Shown: positions 1-8,373 of the stretch, one piece after another | How positions within the stretch are numbered: position 1 is the first letter of the stretch | Layout of the letters: each line of letters begins with the position of its first letter | DNA from: an uncultured Spirochaetaceae bacterium | GTDB taxonomy: Bacteria > Spirochaetota > Spirochaetia > Treponematales > Treponemataceae | Length of the DNA: 32,668 nucleotides | Assembly: GCA_902799965.1 (NCBI GenBank) | Contig: CADCCO010000030.1 | Location: 1-32,668 of the forward strand | Reading direction: 5' to 3' | Notes under the pieces: generated by a model | What the model was told of the DNA's origin: nothing | Databases searched by the model: none | Seen by the model: the letters and a program-made list of their open reading frames with translations, nothing else | Translations under genes and position numbers: made by a program

Positions 1-564
1 AACGGAAAGAAAATGGACGCGCTTTCTCTCTTGGAAAAACTCAACAAGATTGGCGGAAAGCACGGCGTGGGCTTGGTTGACATTTGCGAAAACCGCTGCG
101 TCGGAATGAAAAGCCGCGGCGTTTACGAGACTCCCGGCGGAGCGATTTTGTACTTTGCCCACCGCATGATGGACCACATTTGCCTTGATCGCGACACATA
201 CCACTACAAGCAGCAGGTTTCCATCAAGGTCGCCGAATTGATTTACGACGGAAAATGGTTCACGACTTTGTTCGACTCTTTGATGGCCTTTGTCAACAAG
301 ACCGAAGAGACCGTCACTGGCTGGGCCAAAGTTTACCTTAACAAGGGAATGATTCGCGGAGCCGGTTCTGGAAGCAAGTACAGCTTGTACAACGAAAGCA
401 TCGCGAGCTTCACGACTGGCGACCTTTACGACCACAAGGACGCGCAAGGCTTCATCACTTTGTTCGGCTTGCCGCTCAAGGTTCGCGCGATGATGGAGCA
501 AAAGGTCGGCGAAGGCCAGGCCATCTTGGAAAGCAAGTCTTTCAAAAAGCGTCCCACAGAATAA
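1..564 (+). CDS. argG: Argininosuccinate synthase, C-terminal part (5' end outside window)
   Basis: Argininosuccinate synthase joins citrulline and aspartate, using ATP, in arginine biosynthesis in the cytoplasm. The reading frame is open from base 1, so the gene enters from the left edge; the ATG at 13 is internal. The visible 187 residues match the C-terminal synthetase/oligomerisation region of the family: the stretch IGGKHGVGLVDICENR, then GMKSRGVYETPGGAIL, an AELIYDGKWF segment and SPYSLYNE-like SKYSLYNESIASF, ending about 30 residues after a DAQGFITL segment. The N-terminal ATP-binding domain is not in the window. The stop codon abuts the GTG start of the next gene, so the two are probably co-transcribed. 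Confidence 0.96.
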   Translation, partial: NGKKMDALSLLEKLNKIGGKHGVGLVDICENRCVGMKSRGVYETPGGAILYFAHRMMDHICLDRDTYHYKQQVSIKVAELIYDGKWFTTLFDSLMAFVNKTEETVTGWAKVYLNKGMIRGAGSGSKYSLYNESIASFTTGDLYDHKDAQGFITLFGLPLKVRAMMEQKVGEGQAILESKSFKKRPTE

Positions 565-1329
565 GTGACTGAATTAGAAAAGTACTACGAAAAATTCGAC
601 GAGGACCACCGCCTTAAAACGCGGCACGGCCAAGTCGAATTTTTTGTTACAATGAAAAACATTTTGGCGTTCGCCGCGCCTTCCGCAAAAATCCTCGACG
701 TGGGCGCGGCCACCGGCGCCTATTCCGTTCCCCTAAGCAGGCAAGGCTTTGACGTAACAGCCGTCGAGCTAGTCCCAAGCAATCTTCAAAAACTCCGCGC
801 CAAGCATGAAAAAGTAAAGTGCTGGCAAGGCGACGCGCGCGACCTTTCTTTTTTGGACGACGCGACCTTTGACATCGTTTTGATGCTGGGGCCGCTTTAC
901 CACCTTCACACTGAAGAAGACAAACTAAAAGCGCTTTCCGAAGCCGCTCGCGTCGCAAAGAAGGGCGGCCTGGTTTTTTGCGCCTACACGATGAACGAAT
1001 ACGCCGTCACGCAATACTGCTTTGGCCAAAACAAAATAAAGGAAAACTTTGCGGCCGGGCAAATCGACAAAAACTTTAAGACAATTTCGCGCGACGGCGA
1101 CTTGTATTCCTACGTTAGACTGGAAGACATAAACGCCCTGCAAGAAAAGAGCGGCCTTGAGCGGGTCAAAATATTTTCGCCGGACGGACCGGCCGACTAC
1201 ATGCGCCGCGAGCTTAACGCTATGGATGACGAAACTTTCGGTCTTTTTAAAAACTACGCGCTTGAAATTTCCGAGCGGCCGGAACTCTTGGGCGCCGGAA
1301 GCCATCTCGTGGATGTGTTGAGAAAGTAG
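565..1329 (+). CDS. Class I SAM-dependent methyltransferase
   Basis: A 254-residue soluble protein with a Rossmann methyltransferase fold. Motif I is ILDVGAATGAYSVPLS (about residues 44-59), followed by the acidic VTAVELVP strand end, CWQGDARDLSF, and the motif IV-like FDIVLMLGPLYHL. The N-terminus (LEKYYEKFDEDHRL...HGQVEFF) is typical of a family of small bacterial methyltransferases of unknown substrate, which supports the GTG start placed directly after the argG stop. The next in-frame ATG at 652 would remove that conserved part. No strong Shine-Dalgarno site precedes the GTG, so translational coupling to argG is likely. The substrate cannot be read from the sequence. Confidence 0.85.
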   Translation: MTELEKYYEKFDEDHRLKTRHGQVEFFVTMKNILAFAAPSAKILDVGAATGAYSVPLSRQGFDVTAVELVPSNLQKLRAKHEKVKCWQGDARDLSFLDDATFDIVLMLGPLYHLHTEEDKLKALSEAARVAKKGGLVFCAYTMNEYAVTQYCFGQNKIKENFAAGQIDKNFKTISRDGDLYSYVRLEDINALQEKSGLERVKIFSPDGPADYMRRELNAMDDETFGLFKNYALEISERPELLGAGSHLVDVLRK

Positions 1330-1374
1330 GGCCGCGAAAGGCCGCGCTTCTTGGGCTTGCGAACGCTTTCCGCG
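1330..1374. terminator. Convergent-gene spacer with repeated GC-rich motif
   Basis: This spacer separates two converging genes. It carries a direct repeat (GGCCGCG, AAA, GGCCGCG), then TTGGGCTTGCG at 1351-1361 and a CGCTTTCCGCGC end. The 11-mer recurs exactly in the convergent spacer at 4107-4158, and a shortened form occurs near 27617. It probably acts in transcription termination, but no clean stem followed by a T-run is visible, so this is inferred from position and recurrence. Confidence 0.35.
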
Positions 1375-2184
1375 CTATATTCTATGGATTTCCACGCCCT
1401 TGTCAAAGGCGCCGTCCTCGACTTGGCACCATTTTGAGACCGTCACTTTTTCCAAGCGCGGGCAAAATTCAAAAGCATTTTCTTCGATATGCTTTACGCT
1501 GGAAGGAATTTCCACCTCGCGCAAATTTTCGCAGCCGCTAAAAGTAAAGGCTTCGATTCGTTCCACGCCTTTTGGAATTTTAAATTCTTCAAGCGAGCGG
1601 CAGTTCATAAAGGCCGCCTGTTCAATCTGGTGGACGCTTTTTGTGAGCGTCACTTTTTTTAGGCTGGAACAGTTTGAAAAGGCGCGCTCGCCGATCCATT
1701 CGACGGTTTGCGGTATGTCAAGCTCTTCAAGCAGCGCGCATCCGTCAAAGGAAAACCAGCCGACTGCCCTTGCGGCGCGCGGAAAGGCCAGCGAGCGCAA
1801 GTCTTTTGTTTCCGCAAAAAGCAGCGAGCGCCACTTTGCGTTGTATAAAATTCCGTTTTCGCTTTTGTAGGAAAAATTTTTTAGGAGAACCTCTTTCGCA
1901 AAGCGGCGCGCGTCTTGGTCTTGCGAAAGGTTTTGGGCGAGCGCGCTTGGAGCGAATTCGATGATGTTGGAGTCGGCTGCAATTTCTTTTAGGGAAGGGC
2001 AAGCGGCGAAAGCGAGTGGGCTTATGTAATTTAAGTTCTTGTTCAAACTGACGCGGCGCAAGTTGGGGCAGGCGTAAAAGGCGCCGATTCCCACCGCGCC
2101 GATGTTGGGAGAAAATTCAAGGTCTTCCAAATCCTCGCGGCCGCTCTGGGAAAAATTTTCAATATAAACATCCCTCTCTTCCAT
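1375..2184 (-). CDS. BspA-type leucine-rich repeat protein
   Basis: A 269-residue protein built from LRR_5 (BspA/TpLRR-like) repeats. Units of about 23 residues recur, for example CPNLRRVSLNKNLNYISPLAF, CSSLKKVTLTKSVHQIEQAAF and CENLREVEIPSSVKHIEENAF, interrupted around residues 80-130 by a less regular linker. No signal peptide or lipobox is present, so it is probably cytoplasmic, unlike many surface BspA proteins. I chose the ATG at 2184 because GGAG lies 7 bases upstream; an ATG at 2196 (four codons longer) is possible. A longer reading starting at 2388 would run deep into the divergent RNase gene and has no LRR character. Its role is unknown; such repeats usually bind proteins. Confidence 0.75.
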   Translation of the reverse strand: MEERDVYIENFSQSGREDLEDLEFSPNIGAVGIGAFYACPNLRRVSLNKNLNYISPLAFAACPSLKEIAADSNIIEFAPSALAQNLSQDQDARRFAKEVLLKNFSYKSENGILYNAKWRSLLFAETKDLRSLAFPRAARAVGWFSFDGCALLEELDIPQTVEWIGERAFSNCSSLKKVTLTKSVHQIEQAAFMNCRSLEEFKIPKGVERIEAFTFSGCENLREVEIPSSVKHIEENAFEFCPRLEKVTVSKWCQVEDGAFDKGVEIHRI

Positions 2185-2201
2185 TTTGCGCTCCATTCCT
2201 T

Positions 2202-2207
2202 TATAAT
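2202..2207 (+). promoter_or_regulatory. -10 box of the RNase II-family gene
   Basis: A perfect TATAAT ends 7 bases before the ATG at 2214, so transcription would start at or next to the start codon. The -35 region is poor. No Shine-Dalgarno site lies between the box and the ATG. Confidence 0.5.
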
Positions 2208-2213
2208 GAAGAT

Positions 2214-4106
2214 ATGTTGGAAAAAAATCAAGCGGTTTTGTACAAAAAGAATGCCGCCATAATAACGGAAATCGAAGGCGAAAAGTTCGCCATAAAATGG
2301 CAGTCCGCGCCCGCCACCGATACGGGAAAGGCCGCCAAATACGATACGGCCAAAGTCCGCGAAAAGGACGTGGCTCCGCTTCCCGCAAAAAATGTCGCGC
2401 TTGACGCGCTCCTATCTTTTGACGACCCGGCCGCCGCGCAAAAAATCGCCGAAGCCCACGAGCTTTTGCAAAGCGACGATTCCACGGCGGGACAAAAAAT
2501 TTCTTTTGAGGAACTGCTGGCTTTCATTGATTCCGCCGCGCCCGCCGAAGCCGCCTACTTTTATTTTGACAAGTTGCGAAGCGGATTTGAATTTTCATTC
2601 TTGGAAGAAGAGCAAAAAAACGGCGCGCTTGTCTTTGTTCCCAGAACGCAAGAAGAAATCGCCGCGCTAAAAAGCAAGGCCGACGAAAAAGCCCACGAGG
2701 CCGAATACCACGCCGCCTTCATCGCGCGCCTAAAGGCAAAGGCGCTCGAAGCTTCCGACTCAAAGTATATGGGAGAAGTGGAGGCCGTTGCGCTTGGAAA
2801 AAGCGACAAGTCCAAGACTATGCAGGAAATCGGCTTGGCCGCCACGCCGGAAAACGCCCACAAGCTTTTGCTTGACACAAAAATTTGGCCGATAACAAAG
2901 AATCCCCATCCCGCGCGCTGGGGCCTTTCGATGAAGTCGGCCTCCCTTTCGCTCGCCTCGCCGCCGGAAGAAGAGCGCTTTGAAGTGGCGGGAATTTCAT
3001 ACGCAATCGACAACGAATGGTCGACCGACCCGGACGACGCGGTGGCCTTTGACGGAAAATACTTGTGGGTCCACATCGCCGACCCGGCGAGCGCGATTCT
3101 TCCGCAAAGCCCGATAGACAAGGCGGCGATGGACCGCGGCGCGACCCTTTACATACCGGACGGCGCGGCAAGAATGTTGGCCGAAGACTCTTTGGAAGAC
3201 TACGCGCTTGGCCTTGCGCAAAAAAGCCGCGCGCTTTCGTTCCGCATTTCGCTTAACGACGACGGAACAATAGAAGAATGCCAAGTCCTTAAAACGCTTG
3301 TAAACGTAAAGCGGCTGACCTACCAAGCGGCGGACGGCCTTAAGGACGGCGAGCTTAAGGACTTGTTCGCCATAGCCGCGCGCAACTTGGAGCGGCGAAA
3401 AAAAGCCGGAAGCGTCGAAATTAATTTGCCGGAAGTCCACATAACGCTTGACGAGAACAAAAAAGTTTCGATAGAGCCGGAAGTCCATCCGCAAAGCTCG
3501 GAAGTCGTGCGCGAGATGATGCTTTTGGCCGGCGAAGGCGCGGCGCGTTTTGCCTTTGCCAACAAGATTCCTTTTGTCTACGTCCGCCAGGAGTCGCCTG
3601 ACATTCCCAAAGACTTGCCTGAAGGCTTGGCCGGAGAATTCAAGGCCGTGCGCTGCATGCACAGGCGCGAAGTGGGCTTGGCTCCGGGACCGCACGCGGG
3701 ACTTGGCTTGGGAATGTACAGCCAAGTGACCAGCCCCCTTCGCCGCTACGGTGACCTTTTGTGCCATGAGCAATTGCGCGCCTTTTTGGACGGCCGCGAG
3801 ATAATAGACAAGGACAGCATGCTTGAGCGGCTTTCAGCCGGCGACGAAGCGGCCTACGCCTGCAAAAAGGCCGAGCGAAAAAGCGACTTGCATTGGACGC
3901 TCGTTTACCTTTTGCAAAATCCCGACTGGACGGGCGAGGCTGTTTGCGTTGACTTTAAGGGAAACGAGGCGGTCTTTATGATACCGTCTTTGGCGCAGCA
4001 AACGATGTTCGCGCCCAAGAACAAATTGAATTTAAACGACAAGGTTATGGTAAAGGCCAAGAGCGTCGACATCCCCAACTTGCTCGTGAAATTTGTCGAG
4101 GTTTGA
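2214..4106 (+). CDS. RNase II/RNase R-family 3'-5' exoribonuclease (RNB domain)
   Basis: A 630-residue protein with an RNB catalytic domain, the processive 3'-5' exoribonuclease fold. The diagnostic acidic cluster is AIDNEWSTDPDDAVA, with Asp266, Asp272, Asp274 and Asp275 spaced exactly as the four magnesium-binding aspartates of E. coli RNase II. Further family signatures are LWVHIADPAS, RGATLYIPDG and SQVTSPLRRYGDLLCH near the C-terminus, followed by a short S1-like tail. The N-terminal 250 residues are divergent and lack an obvious cold-shock domain pair, as in many spirochaete and cyanobacterial RNB proteins, so I do not assign rnb or rnr. The start is the ATG at 2214, 7 bases after a TATAAT box; the divergent LRR gene begins only 29 bases away. 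Confidence 0.88.
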   Translation: MLEKNQAVLYKKNAAIITEIEGEKFAIKWQSAPATDTGKAAKYDTAKVREKDVAPLPAKNVALDALLSFDDPAAAQKIAEAHELLQSDDSTAGQKISFEELLAFIDSAAPAEAAYFYFDKLRSGFEFSFLEEEQKNGALVFVPRTQEEIAALKSKADEKAHEAEYHAAFIARLKAKALEASDSKYMGEVEAVALGKSDKSKTMQEIGLAATPENAHKLLLDTKIWPITKNPHPARWGLSMKSASLSLASPPEEERFEVAGISYAIDNEWSTDPDDAVAFDGKYLWVHIADPASAILPQSPIDKAAMDRGATLYIPDGAARMLAEDSLEDYALGLAQKSRALSFRISLNDDGTIEECQVLKTLVNVKRLTYQAADGLKDGELKDLFAIAARNLERRKKAGSVEINLPEVHITLDENKKVSIEPEVHPQSSEVVREMMLLAGEGAARFAFANKIPFVYVRQESPDIPKDLPEGLAGEFKAVRCMHRREVGLAPGPHAGLGLGMYSQVTSPLRRYGDLLCHEQLRAFLDGREIIDKDSMLERLSAGDEAAYACKKAERKSDLHWTLVYLLQNPDWTGEAVCVDFKGNEAVFMIPSLAQQTMFAPKNKLNLNDKVMVKAKSVDIPNLLVKFVEV

Positions 4107-4113
4107 AAGGCTT

Positions 4114-4134
4114 GCGGCCAGGCCGCCGCTTTTT
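4114..4134 (+). terminator. Rho-independent terminator of the RNase gene
   Basis: The stem GCGGC / GCCGC with loop CAG (4114-4126) is followed by CGC and five T (4130-4134), a few bases after the RNase stop codon. Next to it at 4133-4143 is the TTGGGCTTGCG motif shared with the spacer at 1351-1361. Confidence 0.55.
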
Positions 4135-4158
4135 GGGCTTGCGGCCGTTTTGCGCGCG

Positions 4159-6207
4159 CTACCAAATGGAAACGCGGTTTTCGGGCGCTAGGTACATTCC
4201 GTCGCCCGGCTTGATTCCGTATGTTTCCAAAAACTCGTCGAATTGCTGGAGCGTCACGTTGACCCTAAGGTAGTCAAAGGGGTGCGTGTCGATTTTAAGC
4301 CTGTAGTCGGCGTATTCCCTTTGGCAGAGGTTTTCCCAAAGCCGCGCGTAGCTTTCAAAGAAAAGCTTGTAGTCAAAATTTTTGTTTTTCTTGGCAAGTT
4401 CCAGCATGACCTTGATTCCGCCGATGTCCGCCGCGGCCTCGCCTTGGACTGTCTTTCCGCTTTGATGGAGGGCGCCCAGCGTGTTCATGCTGTCAAAGTA
4501 GTCGGCGATTTTTTGCGAGCGCTTTTCAAAGGCGTTCCAGTCTTCTTCCGTCCACCAATTTTTCATCGCGCCCATTTTGTCGAACTGGCTTCCGGTCGCG
4601 TCGAACGAATGGCTTATCTCGTGGCCGATGACGGCGCCCAACGTTCCGTAAAGCTCCTCGTCCTTCATGTCGGGCCGGTAAAAGGCGCCGCCCATGATTC
4701 CTGCGATTATGTTGATGGAATTGTTGGTGAAGCCGTTGAAGGCGTTGACTTGGTAAACCTTGGAATTCCACATGCCGCTTCCAAGGCATTTGTTGACCCG
4801 TTTGTTGGTCTTTTCTGTGTAAAAGACGGAAAGCTTTTGGACGGCGCTAAAGTAGCTTTCGCCTTCCGCCGCCGAGCGAATGTCCAGAGCGCTGTAGTTG
4901 TCCCAAAGAGCGGGGTAGGCCACGTGAATTTTTGTGGCGCCGACTTTCGCGATGGCCTTTTTCTTTGTCGCGTCGCAAAGCCAGTCTTGCGCCGCTATTA
5001 TTTTTTTGTACTCGGCGATTGTTTCCTTTATGAGCTTTGTCACGCGGGGCTTGGCGCTTTTGTCGACGCAATTTTTTGCGTAAAGCTTTGAAAGCGGAAC
5101 TGAAATCGCGTCCGCCACAAAGTCGCAGGCGTCCTGTTCGAGGCTTTGCGCTTCCGTTATGCCCATGCGCTTTCTGGAGGCGGCCTTGTAAAAGTCGTAG
5201 CTGTCCTTGTCCAAAAGGTTTGCCGAGTGGCGCGCGATGTTGTCGATTATGTAGGCCTTGAGGCTTTCCAAATTTTCAGGAACAAAAAGTTCGTTGAGCC
5301 TTTTGAGCCATTCCGGCTCAAACAAATAAATTCTTCTAGCCTTGTCCATTCCCCGCGTTTTCATTATTTGAACAAGGGGAAAATTTGGCGAAAGCCTTTG
5401 CAGTTCTGCGACTGTCTTTTTGTTCAGCGCTTTCTTAAAGTAGTCCGGCGAATTTTCGTCTTCCGTCGTAAACATGCTGGAGGCTAGCGCGCTCTCCAAT
5501 TTGTATTTGCGCTCTATGATTTGCTTGGCTTCCGCCTCGCCATAGCCAAGCTTTAAAAGAACGTGGAGTGAAATCGCGTCGGAAAATTCCTTGGCGTTTT
5601 TTCCGTTTTGGGTGAGCGCCTTGTATTCCGCCGCGTCGCCCAAGGTGAGCGAAGTGGAAAAAACGTTTGTGGCGCTTCGCATCGGATTGCTTATGTCCGC
5701 GCCGGCGTCAAAACTGCAAAAGGTCGTTCCGTAATAAACGCAGTCTTTGCTGGCAAGATACGCGCGAAGCTCTTCCATTGTTTTTATGTCTTGGACGGGG
5801 GCCAGGATTTTCCTTAGGGCGGCAAGTCCGGATTCTTTTCTTGTGTCCCAGTCAAGGAAGAGCGCGTACAAGTTTTGGACGTTCTGCGCGTCGCGGCCCG
5901 TAAGGCTTTTGTCCGTCATCAAGGACATAAGCTCTTTGTCAATTTGGGCTTCCCGTTCTGTAAAAGAGCCGGTTCTTGGCTCGCCCTTGGGGATCTTGGC
6001 CGACAAAAGCCAGTCGCGGTTTGTGGCGGCGTAAAAGTCGTCGGTCGGCTTGGGATTGTAGCCTTGAATCGCTCCGACGACTGTTGAATTTAGCCAAGGC
6101 TTTTCCTGCGCGAAGGCGGGGAGGGAGGCCGCGATTTGGGCAAAAAACAAAAGCGCCGCTAAAGAAAGCGCGCCGATGAAAGTGTTTTTTCTATTTAATC
6201 TTTTCAT
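4159..6207 (-). CDS. M13-family (neprilysin/PepO-like) zinc metallopeptidase
   Basis: A 682-residue secreted endopeptidase. Residues 1-33 form a signal peptide (basic start, hydrophobic core, AFA cleavage site before Gln34) without a lipobox, so it should act in the periplasm. The zinc site is HEISH (His529, Glu530, His533), with the third ligand in GEAAADIGG (Glu590) and the supporting Asp594 at the family spacing. The upstream VNAF...INIIAGIM segment corresponds to the substrate-binding NAY/F motif and the FPAGILQ strand, with the usual FP changed to II. The family's C-terminal CxxW is replaced by VSIW. The length fits M13. It is transcribed divergently from the chemotaxis receptor, and its ATG lies 7 bases after the -10 box with no Shine-Dalgarno site. 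Confidence 0.93.
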   Translation of the reverse strand: MKRLNRKNTFIGALSLAALLFFAQIAASLPAFAQEKPWLNSTVVGAIQGYNPKPTDDFYAATNRDWLLSAKIPKGEPRTGSFTEREAQIDKELMSLMTDKSLTGRDAQNVQNLYALFLDWDTRKESGLAALRKILAPVQDIKTMEELRAYLASKDCVYYGTTFCSFDAGADISNPMRSATNVFSTSLTLGDAAEYKALTQNGKNAKEFSDAISLHVLLKLGYGEAEAKQIIERKYKLESALASSMFTTEDENSPDYFKKALNKKTVAELQRLSPNFPLVQIMKTRGMDKARRIYLFEPEWLKRLNELFVPENLESLKAYIIDNIARHSANLLDKDSYDFYKAASRKRMGITEAQSLEQDACDFVADAISVPLSKLYAKNCVDKSAKPRVTKLIKETIAEYKKIIAAQDWLCDATKKKAIAKVGATKIHVAYPALWDNYSALDIRSAAEGESYFSAVQKLSVFYTEKTNKRVNKCLGSGMWNSKVYQVNAFNGFTNNSINIIAGIMGGAFYRPDMKDEELYGTLGAVIGHEISHSFDATGSQFDKMGAMKNWWTEEDWNAFEKRSQKIADYFDSMNTLGALHQSGKTVQGEAAADIGGIKVMLELAKKNKNFDYKLFFESYARLWENLCQREYADYRLKIDTHPFDYLRVNVTLQQFDEFLETYGIKPGDGMYLAPENRVSIW

Positions 6208-6213
6208 TTTTTC

Positions 6214-6242
6214 ATTTTAACGCTTTTTTTTTGGGTTGTCAA
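6214..6242 (-). promoter_or_regulatory. Sigma-70 promoter of the M13 peptidase gene
   Basis: Read on the minus strand: TTGACA (6242-6237), a 17-base spacer with an A-tract, then TAAAAT (6219-6214). The -10 box ends 7 bases before the ATG at 6207, predicting a leaderless transcript. Its -35 box overlaps that of the plus-strand promoter by five bases. Confidence 0.7.
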
Positions 6243-6264
6243 ATTCCGCTTTTGGGTGTAAAAT
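6236..6264 (+). promoter_or_regulatory. Sigma-70 promoter of the chemotaxis receptor gene
   Basis: TTGTCA (6236-6241), a 17-base spacer and TAAAAT (6259-6264). The predicted start near 6271 leaves a leader of about 14 bases containing the Shine-Dalgarno site GAGGT at 6276-6280. Confidence 0.7.
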
Positions 6265-6284
6265 GTAAGGATAGCGAGGTTTTT

Positions 6285-8345
6285 ATGAAGAACTTGAATT
6301 TTAAAGCGATAGCAGCCGTCGCTTTGACAATCGTGGTGACAGTTGTTGTCACGATTTTTTGGGCGGAAAAAGACTTCCGAAAAGAGGCCGACCTCCACCT
6401 TACGCATTCAGCCGAAATCAAGACGCTGGAATTTCAAACCAGTTTGGGCGAACAGCTCACCCTTGTGCGGCAAATGGTTCGCTCCCCTTTGGTAAAGAAC
6501 TATTTGAAGGATCCTGAAGATCAAGAATTTTCCCGCATGGGGCAAATTGAATTCGCTTCATTCCAAAATTCATTTTTGAGCAAGTCGATATTCTGGGTAA
6601 GCGATGCGGATCATAAATTCTGGAGCGACATGAAATACGCTTACACTTTGGATCCGGAAGATCCCGCCACTTATTGGTACAAGATGACCTTGTACGAGAC
6701 GGAAGAGTACAACTTCAACATAAATTACAATCCGGACTTGAACCAAACGATGCTTTGGGTAAACGCCGTTGTCCGCGACGAGAGCGGAACGCCGGTCGGA
6801 ATCGCAGGAACCGGAATCCCCTTGACTGACTTCATCAAGAGCATGTACGAAGGAATTCCTTCCGGCGTTGAAATGTATCTTTACAACGATTCTTTGGAAA
6901 TAACCGGCGCTCTTGACCAGTCGATTTTAAAGGATCACATCAGCGTGACAAAGAGAATGCCTGAACTGGCCAAGTTTGACGCGCTTCCCAAGCAGATAGA
7001 AACGCGTTCCTCTTCAAGCGCTGAATTTCTTCTTGGCCCCTTGGACTTGGTTTCTTGGCACATGGCGATGAAGATGCGTTACACGCCCAAAGCCTTTTGG
7101 TCGGCGGCGGTGACTCCAATCGCGATATGTCTTGTGGCCGCGATTCTTTTGTTCGTGGCCTTTTACACTTCCAACATCGTGATCAGCGCAAAAACCCTAA
7201 AGGGCGCGGTTGACGATCTTTCCAGCGGAAACGCCGACCTTACCCAGCGCGTTCACCTAAAGAGCGAAAGCGCCCTTGCGGTGATGAACGAGCTTGTGGC
7301 AAGCCTGAACCGCTTTATCGAAAAACTGCAGGGCATTGTTGGAAACGTAAAGGCTTCCAACGAAACTTTGGTCAAGACCGGCATCGCTTTGCGGGACAGC
7401 GCTCAAAACACCGTCGCCTCAATCAAAGAAATAATCGAAAACATCGACAACATGGGAAACGGTTTGGACGCGCAGTCAAATTCTGTTGACCAAACCGCCG
7501 GCGCCGTCACCGAGATTTCAAGCAACATCGAGTCGATGGGAAAGCTTATAGAGAACCAAACGCAAAGCGTCGCGCAAGCCAGTTCCGCCGTAGAGCAAAT
7601 GATTGGCAACATCAATTCCGTAAATGGTTCCGTCGAAAAGCTGAGCGGTTCTTTCGTCGCGCTGCAAAGAGGCGCCTCGGACGGCGTCGCCAAACAGGAA
7701 GAAGTCAACAAGATGGTTTTGGACGTTCAGCAGCAAAGCGAAATGCTTAAGACCGCCAACAGCGTCATAAGCGGAATCGCGCGCCAAACCAACTTGCTGG
7801 CCATGAACGCCGCTATTGAGGCCGCGCACGCCGGCGAGGCGGGAAAGGGCTTTAGCGTTGTCGCCGACGAAATCCGAAAGCTCAGCGAAAATTCCAGCGC
7901 GCAGACAAAGACAATCGGCGCGCAGCTAAAGACAATCCAAGAATCGGTTGACAAAATTGTTTCGGCCAGCAGAAGCTCGCAAGACGCGCTTAAGGCCGTC
8001 ACCGACAGCATTTCGCAAACCGACGAATTGGTGCGCGAAATCAGTTCCGCGATGGGCGAGCAGCTTGAAGGCTCGGCGCAAATCAACGAGGCCTTGACCG
8101 TCTTGAACGACAATTCAAGCCAAGTCAAGGACAGCTCGCGCGAAATGAATAAGGGCAATCAAGCGATTTTGCATGAAGTCGAAATGTTGGAGAACGCCAC
8201 AGGCGGCATGAAGACTGGAATGGAAGAAATGCGCGCTGGAACTGCGATGATTTCCAACGCCAGCGACCAACTGCAAGCTCTCGCCGTCGAAATGCAAAAG
8301 GCAATCGACAGCATTGGAAACGAGCTTGGCCAGTTTAAGGTGTAA
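6285..8345 (+). CDS. Methyl-accepting chemotaxis protein
   Basis: A 686-residue membrane chemoreceptor. Transmembrane segment 1 is at about residues 5-26. A periplasmic sensing region of about 245 residues follows, consistent with a Cache-type ligand domain (DPATYWYKMTLY, MLWVNAVVRDESGTPVGIAG). Transmembrane segment 2 is at about 275-298, then HAMP, then a long coiled-coil signalling domain. The conserved hairpin tip reads GIARQTNLLAMNAAIEAAHA, followed by GEAGKGFSVVADEIRKLSE (about residues 497-535), the CheA/CheW contact region. I placed the start at the ATG at 6285 because GAGGT sits five bases upstream and the protein then begins just before the first membrane helix; an upstream reading from 6231 starts before the likely transcription start. 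There is no C-terminal CheR-docking pentapeptide. The ligand is unknown. Confidence 0.93.
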   Translation: MKNLNFKAIAAVALTIVVTVVVTIFWAEKDFRKEADLHLTHSAEIKTLEFQTSLGEQLTLVRQMVRSPLVKNYLKDPEDQEFSRMGQIEFASFQNSFLSKSIFWVSDADHKFWSDMKYAYTLDPEDPATYWYKMTLYETEEYNFNINYNPDLNQTMLWVNAVVRDESGTPVGIAGTGIPLTDFIKSMYEGIPSGVEMYLYNDSLEITGALDQSILKDHISVTKRMPELAKFDALPKQIETRSSSSAEFLLGPLDLVSWHMAMKMRYTPKAFWSAAVTPIAICLVAAILLFVAFYTSNIVISAKTLKGAVDDLSSGNADLTQRVHLKSESALAVMNELVASLNRFIEKLQGIVGNVKASNETLVKTGIALRDSAQNTVASIKEIIENIDNMGNGLDAQSNSVDQTAGAVTEISSNIESMGKLIENQTQSVAQASSAVEQMIGNINSVNGSVEKLSGSFVALQRGASDGVAKQEEVNKMVLDVQQQSEMLKTANSVISGIARQTNLLAMNAAIEAAHAGEAGKGFSVVADEIRKLSENSSAQTKTIGAQLKTIQESVDKIVSASRSSQDALKAVTDSISQTDELVREISSAMGEQLEGSAQINEALTVLNDNSSQVKDSSREMNKGNQAILHEVEMLENATGGMKTGMEEMRAGTAMISNASDQLQALAVEMQKAIDSIGNELGQFKV

Positions 8346-8368
8346 AAAAAAGGCCGCTTCGCGCGGCC
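8344..8368 (-). terminator. Rho-independent terminator of the ankyrin gene
   Basis: On the minus strand GGCCGC, a GCGAA loop and GCGGCC are followed by eight T, five bases after the ankyrin stop codon. On the plus strand the same A-tract overlaps the TAA stop of the chemoreceptor gene, so the two convergent genes share this short spacer. Confidence 0.85.
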
Positions 8369-8373
8369 TGTCA

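Noticed and set aside
2185..2388. N-terminal extension of the LRR protein to a start at 2388
   Set aside because: The added residues are Arg/Trp/Phe-rich shadow of the RNase gene. ATG 2184 has a Shine-Dalgarno site and begins the repeat protein.
4243..5091. Long plus-strand frame of 282 codons antisense to the M13 peptidase
   Set aside because: Codon-bias shadow of the real gene, rich in Val/Phe/Arg with no motif. The minus-strand protein has clear zinc-site residues.
6231..6284. N-terminal extension of the chemoreceptor to 6231
   Set aside because: The added part covers the promoter and leader. ATG 6285 has GAGGT upstream and directly precedes the first membrane helix.
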